64,000 nt of DNA from Leuconostoc lactis (GCF_007954625.1 NZ_CP042420.1:248001-312000), one strand, 5' to 3'. Positions 25,405 to 34,139 are shown, numbered from the stretch's first letter. The notes: generated by a model from the letters alone, not told the origin. Numbers and translations are program-made.

Positions 25405-25433
25405 ATTATAATTGGTATAGACCGATTTTGCAA
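25405..25433 (-). promoter_or_regulatory. nagA promoter with NagR (dre) operator in the spacer
   Basis: Minus-strand TTGCAA (25428-25433), 17-nt spacer, TATAAT (25405-25410). The near-palindrome ATTGGTATAGACCGAT (25411-25426) fills the spacer and matches the known dre site of YvoA/NagR. Binding there would block RNA polymerase directly. Confidence 0.82.
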
Positions 25434-25443
25434 ATCAAAATAA

Positions 25444-25458
25444 AAACGCCGTAGCGTT
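25444..25458 (-). terminator. Terminator of pgpA-like gene
   Basis: Short stem AACGC/GCGTT with a 4-nt loop and a T-rich tail on the minus strand, 15 bases after the stop. Confidence 0.65.
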
Positions 25459-25472
25459 AAATGGTGTGTGCA

Positions 25473-25973
25473 CTAATTCGTCACAATATTTCTCGCATAG
25501 TTATGCGCAATTTTTGAAGCCGCAGCAGCTGCCAAGGCACCAGCAATATCATCCGCAAAAGTGGTTACGGCTGGCGTTGTTTTCCCCAAGCGATCCAATT
25601 CGCCTACTAACCCAACTTTGGTTTTATCAATGTAGCCATAGTTGGTCACACCAATGGTGTCATAAGACATCGCAATGGCTGTTCCCAACGTTTCATCCAC
25701 GCCAAAAAGTGTATCGTCCCCTTCAACTAAATCTTGCAAAGGTGATTCCAGCAAATGCGCTTCGGCCAAACGATCCAATTCCAATGCCACCCAAATTTGA
25801 TGTTGCACGACGCGCTTATGTAAAATACTAATCACCGCTTCTTCAACTTGTGCTAATGTCAAATCGGGTTGATAGCGATGTTGGTTTTCATACCCAATCA
25901 ACGCAATTCCGCGAATCGTGATGCGATGCTTTTTGAGTTTTTCGACAGTATTTTCATAAGTTGCGTATGCCAT
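25473..25973 (-). CDS. Phosphatidylglycerophosphatase A family protein (YutG-like)
   Basis: 166-residue soluble protein of the PgpA/YutG family. The N-terminal half has helices with RGIALIGYENQHRYQPDLTL; the C-terminal half carries DETLGTAIAMSYDTIGVTNYGYIDK (residues about 95-119) and FADDIAGALAAAAASKIAH, where the paired acids resemble the PgpA active site. PgpA dephosphorylates phosphatidylglycerophosphate in the membrane; these Firmicutes homologues lack the membrane helices and their substrate is unproven. An AAAGGGAGA lies before the ATG. Single gene with its own terminator. Confidence 0.82.
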   Translation of the reverse strand: MAYATYENTVEKLKKHRITIRGIALIGYENQHRYQPDLTLAQVEEAVISILHKRVVQHQIWVALELDRLAEAHLLESPLQDLVEGDDTLFGVDETLGTAIAMSYDTIGVTNYGYIDKTKVGLVGELDRLGKTTPAVTTFADDIAGALAAAAASKIAHNYARNIVTN

Positions 25974-26043
25974 GATTGTTCTCCCTTTATTATGTCCCTA
26001 GTATAAACAATAAATCACGATTTGACAAAGCCCGTTTTGAGGC

Positions 26044-26072
26044 TTGCAAAATCCGTGTGAAGTCTGTAAAAT
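26044..26072 (+). promoter_or_regulatory. tRNA-Gln promoter
   Basis: TTGCAA (26044-26049), 17-nt spacer, TAAAAT (26067-26072), ending 12 bases before the tRNA. Confidence 0.75.
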
Positions 26073-26084
26073 ATATAGAGTAAT

Positions 26085-26156
26085 TGCCCCTTGGCCAAGC
26101 GGTAAGGCGGTGGCTTCTGGTGCCACTATGCGTTGGTTCGAATCCAACAGGGGCAA
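26085..26156 (+). tRNA. tRNA-Gln (anticodon CTG)
   Basis: 72-nt cloverleaf: acceptor TGCCCCT/AGGGGCA, D-arm GCC/GGC with GG at 18-19, anticodon stem GTGGC/GCCAC with loop TTCTGGT, T-arm GTTGG-TTCGAAT-CCAAC. Anticodon CTG reads CAG. CCA is not encoded. Confidence 0.93.
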
Positions 26157-26163
26157 TGTTAGT

Positions 26164-26188
26164 AGCAGTCTTAGGACTGCTTTTTTTG
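26164..26188 (+). terminator. Terminator after tRNA-Gln
   Basis: Stem AGCAGTC/GACTGCT, TTAG loop, T8. Confidence 0.88.
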
Positions 26189-26225
26189 TGCCCTTTTTTA
26201 CGTCAAAATACGATTAAAGTGAGCG

Positions 26226-26257
26226 AAAAAAGCCATCGTCTAAGACGATGGCTTTTA
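26226..26257 (-). terminator. Terminator of flavin disulfide reductase gene
   Basis: Perfect stem AGCCATCGTC/GACGATGGCT with A6/T4 flanks; it overlaps the 3' end of the reductase gene and can act in both directions. Confidence 0.85.
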
Positions 26258-27592
26258 ATAAAACGTTGCAAATTCTGATCCCAATGACGGATAGGCATAT
26301 AAGTTAGCTTGCGTTTCGGCTAACGTTCGCCGTTCATTAATAGCCGTGACAAAATAATTAATCACTTCTTCAGCTTCAGCAGCAATTACGCTCGCCCCAA
26401 CAATATGGCCGGCATCATCAAGTACAGTCCGTACCCGCGCTGTATCATTGTAACGATAAAATGGCATGACCTGACTCATATCAATATCAGTTACTCGATA
26501 ACCCTTTGCCAGTCCTGCTTCAACGGATAACCCAACTTGGGCAATATGTTGGGTGCCAAATACCACAACTGGAATGGCCGGATAAGTAATCGGTGCGGTA
26601 TTCAACCCCGCAATGACTTGCGCCACGTAACGACCTTCATGGTTCCCAGTTGGCACTAACTTAGGGACTGGTGAGCCACCGACATCCCCAATGGCATAGA
26701 TATGTGGGTTTGACGTACGCAAATGATCATCAACCGGAATTTCCGTCGTATCCCAGACCACACCGGCATTTTCCAATTGTAATTGATCGGCATTGGCCAC
26801 CCGACCAGCCGTTACAAAAACACGACCTGTCTCAAATTGTGTCCCATCTGTCAATGTCACTAGTAAGCGATCAGTCGGTGTTTTCTCGATTTGTTGGACA
26901 GTCGCATTAAAATACCAGGAAATACCCGTTTCCTGCATGTCCGTGATCAATTGACGGACTAACGTTTGATCAAACGCCCGCAGTGCTGTCGGTCCAGTGG
27001 TCACAATTCGTGTGTGAGCGCCAGCAGCCTGTGTAATATTGGCAAACTCCATTCCGATATACCCAGCGCCAATAAACGTGACATCATCTGGCATCACTGG
27101 CAAATTCAAAAAGGCTTCTGAATCTTGCGTCAATTCTGCCCCAGGAAACGTTAACGTTTTTGGGCGTTGTCCGGTAGCAATAACCCAATCAAGCGCCTTA
27201 ATTCGGTCACCTGTGTCACCAACTGTAACCGTATCAGCGTTCACAAAAGCCGCCCGACCATAAAAACGGGTAATGTCTGCCGCATCAAGTCCGCGTATTT
27301 TACGGGGTTCAACAGCGTCGACATAACGCTGTTTGTGCGCCATCAAAGCTGACCAATCAATCGTTGACAAGCCGCGCAAGCCAAGATTTTGCAGTGCTGA
27401 TTGCCGGTGAATTCCTTCAACAGCCGCCAGCAAGATTTTCTTTGGATCGCAGCCGTAATTAGGGCACGTCCCACCCCATAAATAATCTTCTAAAATGACG
27501 ACATTTTTGCCTAAAGCGCGCGCAGCATACGCCGCTGCAAGACCAGCAGGTCCGGCGCCAATGACCCCAACTTCAAATTCATATTCTGTCAT
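26255..27592 (-). CDS. FAD-dependent pyridine nucleotide-disulfide oxidoreductase (glutathione reductase-like)
   Basis: 445-residue class I flavin disulfide reductase. FAD site GVIGAGPAGLAAAYAARALG at the N-terminus, redox motif GGTCPNYGCDPKK (residues about 40-52), NAD(P) motif FIGAGYIGMEFANI (about 172-185), and IYAIGDVGGSP in the second FAD segment. The CxxxxC pair is one of the few cysteine sites kept in this window. The catalytic His of the usual C-terminal HPT/HPS motif is Tyr here (AYPSLGSEF), so glutathione or lipoamide reduction is not assured. An ACGAGGT precedes the ATG. Substrate unknown. Confidence 0.88.
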   Translation of the reverse strand: MTEYEFEVGVIGAGPAGLAAAYAARALGKNVVILEDYLWGGTCPNYGCDPKKILLAAVEGIHRQSALQNLGLRGLSTIDWSALMAHKQRYVDAVEPRKIRGLDAADITRFYGRAAFVNADTVTVGDTGDRIKALDWVIATGQRPKTLTFPGAELTQDSEAFLNLPVMPDDVTFIGAGYIGMEFANITQAAGAHTRIVTTGPTALRAFDQTLVRQLITDMQETGISWYFNATVQQIEKTPTDRLLVTLTDGTQFETGRVFVTAGRVANADQLQLENAGVVWDTTEIPVDDHLRTSNPHIYAIGDVGGSPVPKLVPTGNHEGRYVAQVIAGLNTAPITYPAIPVVVFGTQHIAQVGLSVEAGLAKGYRVTDIDMSQVMPFYRYNDTARVRTVLDDAGHIVGASVIAAEAEEVINYFVTAINERRTLAETQANLYAYPSLGSEFATFY

Positions 27593-27673
27593 GATTCACC
27601 TCGTTGCTCATATTATACCAGTATTTCTCAAACAAGATATGACATGCCGGTATCCGCACACGCATGAAAGTGT

Positions 27674-27702
27674 TTGCATAAACGATTGACTTATGTTAAA
27701 TT
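27674..27702 (+). promoter_or_regulatory. Promoter of thiamine operon
   Basis: TTGCAT (27674-27679), 17-nt spacer, TAAATT (27697-27702), upstream of the TPP aptamer. Confidence 0.65.
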
Positions 27703-27728
27703 TAACGTGTAGTTGAATATTTAACAAT

Positions 27729-27853
27729 CTGGGGTGCCATTTGGCTGAGAAACACCCATTGAACCTGATCTGGTTAGTACCAGCGAAGGGAGCATTGCGC
27801 TTTAGTGTGTCTTTAAGTAAACGCATGGTTCATAAAAAGCCAGGCGTTTTTTT
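27729..27853 (+). ncRNA. TPP (thiamine pyrophosphate) riboswitch with terminator
   Basis: All conserved TPP blocks are present: GGGGTGC (27731-27737), GCTGAGA (27744-27750), ACCC (27754-27757), GAACCTGATCTGG (27761-27773) and TACCAGCGAAGGGA (27778-27791). A terminator AAACGC...GCGTTT with an inner TGG/CCA (27819-27849) and T7 follows. TPP binding should stop transcription of ykoEDC-tenA. The 90 bases between the terminator and ykoE contain only its SD. Confidence 0.96.
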
Positions 27854-27949
27854 GTTGGTCAAAATTTGGCCGTTATCCGACACATCAAAACTGCACCGTG
27901 CCAGACATAAGATACAAAACTACAAAAATTTTATGGAGGCATATTCATT

Positions 27950-28531
27950 ATGCAAACGATTTCAAATTCTAAACGCCCACACTGGGCGTTACGCGATGTC
28001 CTACTGCTGGCTTTTGTCGCAGTCTTCATCGGTTTTATTTTCTGGGTGCTAGGGCCAGTTTATAATGTTTTGTCTGCTGCCCTCACACCAATGGGGTTGG
28101 CCCCCTTTGCTAACGATCTCTTGCTAGGGGGTTGGATGATGGCCGCACCTTTGGCTAGTGTGTTAATTCGCCAAGCTGGTGCGGGTGTACTGGGTGAAGT
28201 CTTTGCCGCAGCTGTTGAAATGTTGCTTGGCGGACAATGGGGCGTGGCAACCCTGCTCTCCGGTCTTGTTCAAGGTGTTGGTAGTGAAGCTGGTTTTGCG
28301 CTTCTCGGCTATAAAGATTGGCATTGGCGCGGTATTTTCGCTTCTGCTATTACCGGCACCATTGTGACCTTCGTTTGGTCACTCTTCCGTGACGGTTATG
28401 CCTCATACCATATTGGCCTACTTGTAGCCTTGTTCTTGACACGTCTTGTGTCACTCCTCTTCTTTGGTGGTGTCTTAGTCGTTGCCATCCAAAAACTGAT
28501 TGAAAAAGCTGGTGTCTTACGTCGTGACTAA
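27950..28531 (+). CDS. ykoE: ECF transporter S component YkoE (thiamine precursor uptake)
   Basis: 193-residue integral membrane S component with about six hydrophobic segments, beginning with a short soluble N-terminus and WALRDVLLLAFVAVFIGFIFW. The motifs QGVGSEAGFALLGYKDWHW and the A/G-rich helices match YkoE, the substrate-binding part of a thiamine/hydroxymethylpyrimidine importer. A GGAGG lies 10 bases before ATG 27950. The TPP riboswitch and the following ykoD, ykoC and tenA fix its role. It is one of the clearest cases where regulation and neighbours agree. Confidence 0.93.
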   Translation: MQTISNSKRPHWALRDVLLLAFVAVFIGFIFWVLGPVYNVLSAALTPMGLAPFANDLLLGGWMMAAPLASVLIRQAGAGVLGEVFAAAVEMLLGGQWGVATLLSGLVQGVGSEAGFALLGYKDWHWRGIFASAITGTIVTFVWSLFRDGYASYHIGLLVALFLTRLVSLLFFGGVLVVAIQKLIEKAGVLRRD

Positions 28532-29933
28532 TCTCGTTGTCCAACAAGTTAATTTTGCCTACGCTGATATACCGGTTCTTAAGGATGTGTCGTTAACGTT
28601 ACAACCTGGTAGCTTGAATTTACTTGTCGGCCCAAGTGGTAGTGGTAAATCAACCCTGCTTAAACTCCTGGCCGGTCTTTATCCAACCTTTAGTGGTGGT
28701 GAATTGACGGGCACATTGACTTTAGATGGCCATGCTGTACATGATATTGTGCCTTTTCAGCGGGTAGCACATATTGGTTATCTCTTCCAAAATCCCACCC
28801 GCCAATTTGTCATGAAGACACCGTTTGAAGAACTGCGTTTTAGCCTAGAAAATCTCCAGGTTGCACCTGAAGACATCACGCCACGCATCGAAGATGCCCT
28901 GACCCGCGTGGGCATGCGTGATTTCATGTGGCATGACTTGATGACCTTGTCCGGTGGTGAAAAGCAAAAAGTGGCATTGGCCGCAGTCCTCGCAGCAGAC
29001 AGTCACCTCTTACTCCTTGATGAGCCGTTTGCTAACGTGGATCCCACATCTCGATTGCAATTAATTCAGTTGATCAAAGCCTATCAACAAGCAGGCAAAA
29101 CGATTTTAATTGCGGATCATGATTGGAGCGGTTACGCTGACGTTATCGATGATGTTTTCGTCATGGCTGATGGGGGATTGCACACCGCATCAGCTGACGA
29201 AAAAACAACGATTTTGTCCCAATTGCCCACCCAACCCACCGTTCACACCACCCAACCAGACGCTGTGATTGGTGACTTGGTGTTAGATCAAGTCACCCTC
29301 ACCAGTGGTGATCGTCTCTTACTTTCTGAAACGTCACTCGCGATTCCCAAGGCCAAACGCACACTGATTACTGGACCAAATGGTGTTGGTAAGTCAACAT
29401 TATTGTCGGCTTTGGTGAAACTTTACCCTTACGGTGGTCATATTTTGTACCAAAACCAACCACTCGCTAAACGTCGCATTGCACAACACGTTCGCGATGT
29501 TGCCCTTGTCTTCCAAAATGCCGAGCAGCAGTTTATCGCGATGACGATGGCAGAAGAATTGGCACAAGCACAGCAAATAAGTCGTTTTCCAGAAATTTGG
29601 ACAGCCGATTTACTCAATGATATCTTGGTACAACTTAATTTGAGTCATGTGCGTGAACACATCGTTTACCAATTATCTGGTGGGCAACAAAAAAAGCTGC
29701 AAGTATTGCTCATGCTCATGACTGGCACACCGGTTTTGTTATTTGATGAACCCTTGGCTGGCCTAGACAGTGCGTCACAGACACAACTATTAGCTGTCAT
29801 CGCTGACATGACCACCAAACAAAACCAAACCGTGGTGATGATTAGCCACCAATTACACGCGGTGACGGATTGGTTTGATTACCACTTGCAGTTTGAAGAC
29901 CAGCAACTAACTTTTCGAGGTGACGCATCATGA
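28524..29933 (+). CDS. ykoD: Duplicated ECF ATPase YkoD
   Basis: About 469-residue protein with two fused ABC ATPase domains, as in B. subtilis YkoD. First domain: Walker A GPSGSGKSTLLK, signature LSGGEKQKVALAAVL, Walker B LLLLDEPFANVD. Second: GPNGVGKSTLL, LSGGQQKKLQVLL, VLLFDEPLAGLD. It powers the YkoE/YkoC transporter. Start codon is uncertain: GTG 28524 overlaps the ykoE stop and gives VTNLVVQQ; a TTG at 28500 is in frame but deeper inside ykoE. The stop overlaps the ykoC start (ATGA). Confidence 0.92.
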   Translation: MTNLVVQQVNFAYADIPVLKDVSLTLQPGSLNLLVGPSGSGKSTLLKLLAGLYPTFSGGELTGTLTLDGHAVHDIVPFQRVAHIGYLFQNPTRQFVMKTPFEELRFSLENLQVAPEDITPRIEDALTRVGMRDFMWHDLMTLSGGEKQKVALAAVLAADSHLLLLDEPFANVDPTSRLQLIQLIKAYQQAGKTILIADHDWSGYADVIDDVFVMADGGLHTASADEKTTILSQLPTQPTVHTTQPDAVIGDLVLDQVTLTSGDRLLLSETSLAIPKAKRTLITGPNGVGKSTLLSALVKLYPYGGHILYQNQPLAKRRIAQHVRDVALVFQNAEQQFIAMTMAEELAQAQQISRFPEIWTADLLNDILVQLNLSHVREHIVYQLSGGQQKKLQVLLMLMTGTPVLLFDEPLAGLDSASQTQLLAVIADMTTKQNQTVVMISHQLHAVTDWFDYHLQFEDQQLTFRGDAS

Positions 29934-30592
29934 ATCCACTGATAAAATTTGGCGTGATTATGGTCATCGCCTTGGAATTAACTTTCATTAAAAGCGTGAC
30001 GGTTAATCTCATCGTCATCGGTGTGAGTGCCTTGTTATACCTGATTTTGCATTTACGTTGGCGACAATGGTTATGGCTGTGCTTACTACCTGCCCTGCCA
30101 GGCCTTGGCTCTTGGTTCTCTCTGATGTACTTTGGTACCGGTGATCACGTCCACATGGCTTGGGTGATGCTATCACGTGTGTACGCTTATCTCTGGCTTG
30201 GCGGTTTGTTCACGCTAAAGCTCAATGATGAACGCGATCTTTTCTTAGCCACCCTTGAGCAACGTGCGCACTTGAGCCCCACCTTTGTTTATGCCTTAGT
30301 TGGTGTGTTAAATTTTATGCCGGCGGTGAATCAACAAATTAAAACGATTCGTGTGGCCGCCCAAATGCGGGGCATGACATTGCACGTTTGGGATCCTCAA
30401 CTGTATTTTAAAGCCATTTTATCTGCCATTCGTTGGTCACAGAGTTTGGCTGAGGGGATGGTCAGTCACGGTTTTACTGAAGGCGCGCAACGTACCCATC
30501 TTGAGACCGTCACGATTAACCGACGTGATTGGCTCATTGCTTTACTGATTCTGATCATTTTCCAACTACTGTTGTTACCCCGTTGGTATTAA
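29930..30592 (+). CDS. ykoC: ECF transporter T component YkoC
   Basis: 220-residue membrane protein with four or five helices in the N-terminal half and the long coupling helices of EcfT proteins; the A-R-x motif is seen in AAQMRGMTLHVWD (residues about 144-156) and in a later IRWSQSLAEGMVSHGFTEGA segment. It couples the YkoD ATPase to YkoE. The ATG overlaps the ykoD TGA. One Cys in a membrane helix (WLCLLPAL). Confidence 0.9.
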   Translation: MNPLIKFGVIMVIALELTFIKSVTVNLIVIGVSALLYLILHLRWRQWLWLCLLPALPGLGSWFSLMYFGTGDHVHMAWVMLSRVYAYLWLGGLFTLKLNDERDLFLATLEQRAHLSPTFVYALVGVLNFMPAVNQQIKTIRVAAQMRGMTLHVWDPQLYFKAILSAIRWSQSLAEGMVSHGFTEGAQRTHLETVTINRRDWLIALLILIIFQLLLLPRWY

Positions 30593-30602
30593 GGAGACTG
30601 TT

Positions 30603-31274
30603 ATGACCTTTTCACAGGCGCTCTTAGAACGCGCCCAACCCATGATGGATGCCATTATGGTACACCCATTTGTTCAAGCCATCGCAGCTGGTACCGTACC
30701 AAATGATGTATTGAATTATTACGTGGAACAAGACGAGCATTATCTGAAAGATTATTTGCAGGTGACCGCCTTGACGATTACCAAAACCGATAATGTTGAT
30801 GATATCAATAATCTTTTGACCACTGCCCAATTTGTACAAAATGAATCGCGTGCGCATCAAGTCATGCTGGAAATTACCGGTCATACCATTGAAAATTGGC
30901 GACGCGAACCGGAAACAAAGCGTTACACGGACCATATGTATGCATCAGCTTACCATGGTACTTACGCTGATGCCCTAGCGGCCCTCCTGCCTTGTGCGTG
31001 GAGTTATGCGGTCATTGGTGAACAACTCGTTGACCAAGATGCTAACAATGATGAGAACCCACTTAAAGAGTGGATCGAATTATATGCACCGCAGATGGCG
31101 CCAGATACACCAGATTACAACGCTTGGCGTTTTGAAGCGTTAGATCGTGCAGTGGCGTCACTCACACCAACACAACTTGAACACGTTGCCCAAACGTTCC
31201 TGTTCAGTTTAGAAATGGAATGGCGCTTCTGGGAAGCAGCCTGGCAACAAACCCACTGGCAATTCGAATTTTAA
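30603..31274 (+). CDS. tenA: Aminopyrimidine aminohydrolase TenA (thiaminase II)
   Basis: 223-residue TenA, hydrolysing aminopyrimidine breakdown products of thiamine to HMP for salvage. The catalytic Cys is in ALLPCAWSYAVIG (residues about 133-145), and the C-terminal Glu of FLFSLEMEWRFWEAAW is the usual general acid/base. YVEQDEHYLKDYLQ near residue 39 is also typical. TAAGGAGA precedes ATG 30603, 10 bases after ykoC. As the last gene under the TPP riboswitch it links uptake (YkoEDC) to salvage. The cysteine is one of only about 13 in this window, kept because it is catalytic. Confidence 0.94.
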   Translation: MTFSQALLERAQPMMDAIMVHPFVQAIAAGTVPNDVLNYYVEQDEHYLKDYLQVTALTITKTDNVDDINNLLTTAQFVQNESRAHQVMLEITGHTIENWRREPETKRYTDHMYASAYHGTYADALAALLPCAWSYAVIGEQLVDQDANNDENPLKEWIELYAPQMAPDTPDYNAWRFEALDRAVASLTPTQLEHVAQTFLFSLEMEWRFWEAAWQQTHWQFEF

Positions 31275-31277
31275 TCA

Positions 31278-31308
31278 AAAAGCAGATCAATTGATCTGCT
31301 TTTTTTTG
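31278..31308 (+). terminator. Terminator of ykoEDC-tenA
   Basis: Perfect 20-base palindrome AGCAGATCAATTGATCTGCT (31281-31300) with A5 before and T8 after. The same palindrome recurs at 32761-32780. Confidence 0.92.
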
Positions 31309-31491
31309 AGATCTGATCACACCATTTTGTTATTTATGGCTTTATTTTAATTTAAAACTATTAAATATTTAACTTTAGTGTTAGTATTATTATTGTCGAA
31401 TTTAACTAGTAGTTGTGTTGCAATGACTGATCAACAGTAGTTGTTACCAATCAGCTAACATCATTGCATCTGGTAAACGAAAGGCGGCACA
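31309..31491 (+). other. AT-rich intergenic region before MFS gene
   Basis: About 180 bases, visibly richer in A/T than the surroundings (long TTAAA/TTTAA tracts). It ends with a weak SD, AAAGGCGG, before the ATG at 31492. No clear -35/-10 pair or known RNA motif is seen. Confidence 0.5.
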
Positions 31492-32742
31492 ATGATAAAA
31501 AAGTATTGGCGAAGTCAATTCAAATGGTTATTTTTATCGAGTATCTTAGAAAGTATTGGTGCCAATCTTTTTGGTATTGTCCTGTTGATGATGATTGCTG
31601 CAAACTTTACCGGTGCGCAAAGAGGTTGGTTAATTACTGCCGCTTCTATCGTCAACATCATGCCAGCTGTCCTCAGTGCTGTCACTGGCTATTACGCAGA
31701 CAGAACAGCCAATAAAATTACCGTCTCTCGCATCATCAGATGTTGCCAAATGGTGCTCTATTTCATTATCGCTTTTTATGCGCAAAGTTTGTCGATTGCC
31801 ACAATGATTATCATCTTACTCATCATTTCCGTGGTTAAACTCGGCGGTGGCTATGCTGGCGGCCTGCTCTACGAAAAAGAAATACAAGTCGTTGCCAATC
31901 AAGATCGCGAACAAATTATGGGGTGGAGTTCAGGCGTCACATCAACTATCGCAATGGTTGCGCAATTCATTGGGCCTGCGCTTTTAGTCCTCGTTCATGA
32001 CCACTATGGTTACTTCGCATTACTGAATGCTGTTATTTTTGGTGTTAGCGCCCTGTTATTAGGCAATTTACGTGATACGCCGAAAGCGATTATATCACCG
32101 GAACCAACCACGCAAGACAACAAGTCGCAGATCAGTTTCTTAGATGCTATCAGAACCATTTTTTCAATCCCATTACTCGGTTGGTATATTTCAGTTTATA
32201 CTGTGGCCGGTATTGTTGGCGCTGCTTTAGAAAATGTGCTATCCCTATATTTTGCCAACTATCACCAACAACAAATTATCTCGTTTGGCTTCACTATTGC
32301 ACTGGTAGGCGCAGTTTTCTCAATTGCCGAAGTTTGTGGTGCCTTCTTACCACTGACGGTTTTTAAGAAAATTTCTTTTTTACAGTTAATCGGCTTACAG
32401 GTTGTTTTCTTATTAGGCGGTGTTATCGTCGTTGAACTATTTTTACCCACCTACTTATTTTTGATTTTTTTGTTTTTGGCTGGCTTTTTACAAGGCAAGG
32501 CTGGTCCAAAATTAAGTGCTTGGATTATGAATCAAGACATCACCGAACATGTTGCATTATCGCTCGGCCTGATTTCAGCCAGTATGACCTTTACCTTGCC
32601 GATTGGTCAACTGATCTTCATGAGTATTGCTAATATCTGGTCCGTCCCCATCAGTCTCGGCTTAATGGCATTCTATATGGGTATCCTATTACTCTATATT
32701 GGCTTTATTATTAAAAAAACGTCTCAACGTACCCTGGCTTAA
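31492..32742 (+). CDS. MFS transporter (MFS_3/transmembrane secretion effector type)
   Basis: 416-residue, twelve-helix major facilitator. The first-half loop TGYYADRTANKITVSRIIRC resembles motif A of the group that includes macrolide exporters (Mef) and siderophore exporters. YKYW-type basic N-terminus, no ATPase features. Substrate cannot be assigned. It holds three cysteines (RCCQ, EVCGA), more than any other protein in the window, and its DNA is AT-richer. It is bracketed by two copies of the same terminator palindrome. These features suggest a later insertion. Confidence 0.82.
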   Translation: MIKKYWRSQFKWLFLSSILESIGANLFGIVLLMMIAANFTGAQRGWLITAASIVNIMPAVLSAVTGYYADRTANKITVSRIIRCCQMVLYFIIAFYAQSLSIATMIIILLIISVVKLGGGYAGGLLYEKEIQVVANQDREQIMGWSSGVTSTIAMVAQFIGPALLVLVHDHYGYFALLNAVIFGVSALLLGNLRDTPKAIISPEPTTQDNKSQISFLDAIRTIFSIPLLGWYISVYTVAGIVGAALENVLSLYFANYHQQQIISFGFTIALVGAVFSIAEVCGAFLPLTVFKKISFLQLIGLQVVFLLGGVIVVELFLPTYLFLIFLFLAGFLQGKAGPKLSAWIMNQDITEHVALSLGLISASMTFTLPIGQLIFMSIANIWSVPISLGLMAFYMGILLLYIGFIIKKTSQRTLA

Positions 32743-32754
32743 TTCTTGTGCATC

Positions 32755-32786
32755 AAAAAAAGCAGATCAATTGATCTGCTTTTTTA
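32755..32786. terminator. Bidirectional terminator, second copy of the tenA terminator
   Basis: The palindrome AGCAGATCAATTGATCTGCT (32761-32780) with A7/T6 flanks, identical to 31281-31300. It serves the MFS gene (+) and the convergent DHA2 gene (-). Confidence 0.9.
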
Positions 32787-34139
32787 CTCGCCTTCATGGC
32801 GTTTTAATTGTGTCGCCAGCAGCACACCAGCTACTGGTACCAAGATAAACCAGGCGGATGTACGTGATAGAGCTTGGCCAATCGTCACCGTGGTGTTGAA
32901 ATGACTAATCAGCAACGTCGCCACGACCACGCTGGCTGCACCAATGACTTGACGCATGGTCGTAATCAGCGCAGTCCCATGACTCACCAATGCTTCAGGG
33001 AGAACATTGTTAGCCGCCGTCACGGCCGGCATCATCACAAAGGCATTACCACCTTCCAGCAATAAGGCTGCCAACAAGCCGACCACCCACGATTGTGTCC
33101 CAAATAACGCTAGGCCGGCATAGCCTACCATCATCATGGTCATGCCAATATACACCAACTTTTTCAAGCCAATTTGGTTCAGTAACCGACCAGTACGTGG
33201 ATTCAACTGACTTAAAAATACCGCAGCAGGCACCATCAACAATCCCGACCACATCGGTGTGATGTGGAAGATGCGTTGATAGAATAAAGGCATAATCACC
33301 GTGGCGATAATCAAGCCAGAATATGAAATGCCCGTTAGCAACAAGCCTGGGATATACCCGCGATACCGGAGCACTGATAAGTCTAAAAAGGGTTGTGCTA
33401 ATTGACGTTGCCGAATAACAAACAATGCCAGCAGGCAAAAACTTCCCAGCAAAATAACCCACCATAGCCAATTCATGCCCAGCGTTTCAATACTTGAAAT
33501 CGCGTACAAAACCCCACCAAAACCAATTAAGCTCAGCGCCGATAGCCAGTCAAAGCGTGACGGCTGCATGACATGGGTGTTTTGAATTAAGGGTTGTCCA
33601 AACGCAATCAAGCCTAATAAAATGACAAAAAAGAGCACAAATAGCGCACGCCAAGAGACCCATTGGAGGACGACGCCAGAAATAATTGGCCCCACTGCCA
33701 AAGCTGATCCCATGACCAAGCCGACAACCCCCATGGTCACGCCACGCTGAGCCGTTGCGGTATTTTCCAAAATGACACTCTGAAAAGTGGGAAACAACGC
33801 ACCGACAGCTAATCCTTCTAGCAAGCGTCCAATAATAATGCCTTCAAACCGTGTCGCCAACATGGCCACCGCTGTCCCCGTCAAAAAGACAGCGACAATC
33901 CCATTTAACAACGTCCGCAACGTGACATTATTCAATAACCACGGACTCACCGGCATGACGAGGGTCATTGCTACCATAAATCCCGTCGTTAACCACTGAA
34001 CCGTCCCCGCATCAACTTGAAAGTTACGCATTAAAACGGGATATGCCGTCGTCATCGTCGATTGACTAATGGACATAGTAAAAGCAATTGCCAGTAATAT
34101 GATGGCAAAAGGTGTTAATTGTCGGATGTTTTTAAACAT
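32784..34139 (-). CDS. DHA2-type MFS multidrug exporter (EmrB/QacA family)
   Basis: About 451-residue, fourteen-helix proton-linked exporter. Family features: TMTTAYPVLMRNFQVDAGTVQWLTTGF (N-terminal helix and loop), the motif C-like segment GSALAVGPIISGVVLQWVSWRALF, and the antiporter loop GRLLEGLAVGALFPTFQSV. Start is ATG 34139 with GAGGTAGGA upstream; a longer frame of seven codons contains the SD itself. It lies divergent to dyp, 150 bases away, so the PerR-box-like site between them could affect both. Substrates unknown. Confidence 0.88.
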   Translation of the reverse strand: MFKNIRQLTPFAIILLAIAFTMSISQSTMTTAYPVLMRNFQVDAGTVQWLTTGFMVAMTLVMPVSPWLLNNVTLRTLLNGIVAVFLTGTAVAMLATRFEGIIIGRLLEGLAVGALFPTFQSVILENTATAQRGVTMGVVGLVMGSALAVGPIISGVVLQWVSWRALFVLFFVILLGLIAFGQPLIQNTHVMQPSRFDWLSALSLIGFGGVLYAISSIETLGMNWLWWVILLGSFCLLALFVIRQRQLAQPFLDLSVLRYRGYIPGLLLTGISYSGLIIATVIMPLFYQRIFHITPMWSGLLMVPAAVFLSQLNPRTGRLLNQIGLKKLVYIGMTMMMVGYAGLALFGTQSWVVGLLAALLLEGGNAFVMMPAVTAANNVLPEALVSHGTALITTMRQVIGAASVVVATLLISHFNTTVTIGQALSRTSAWFILVPVAGVLLATQLKRHEGE

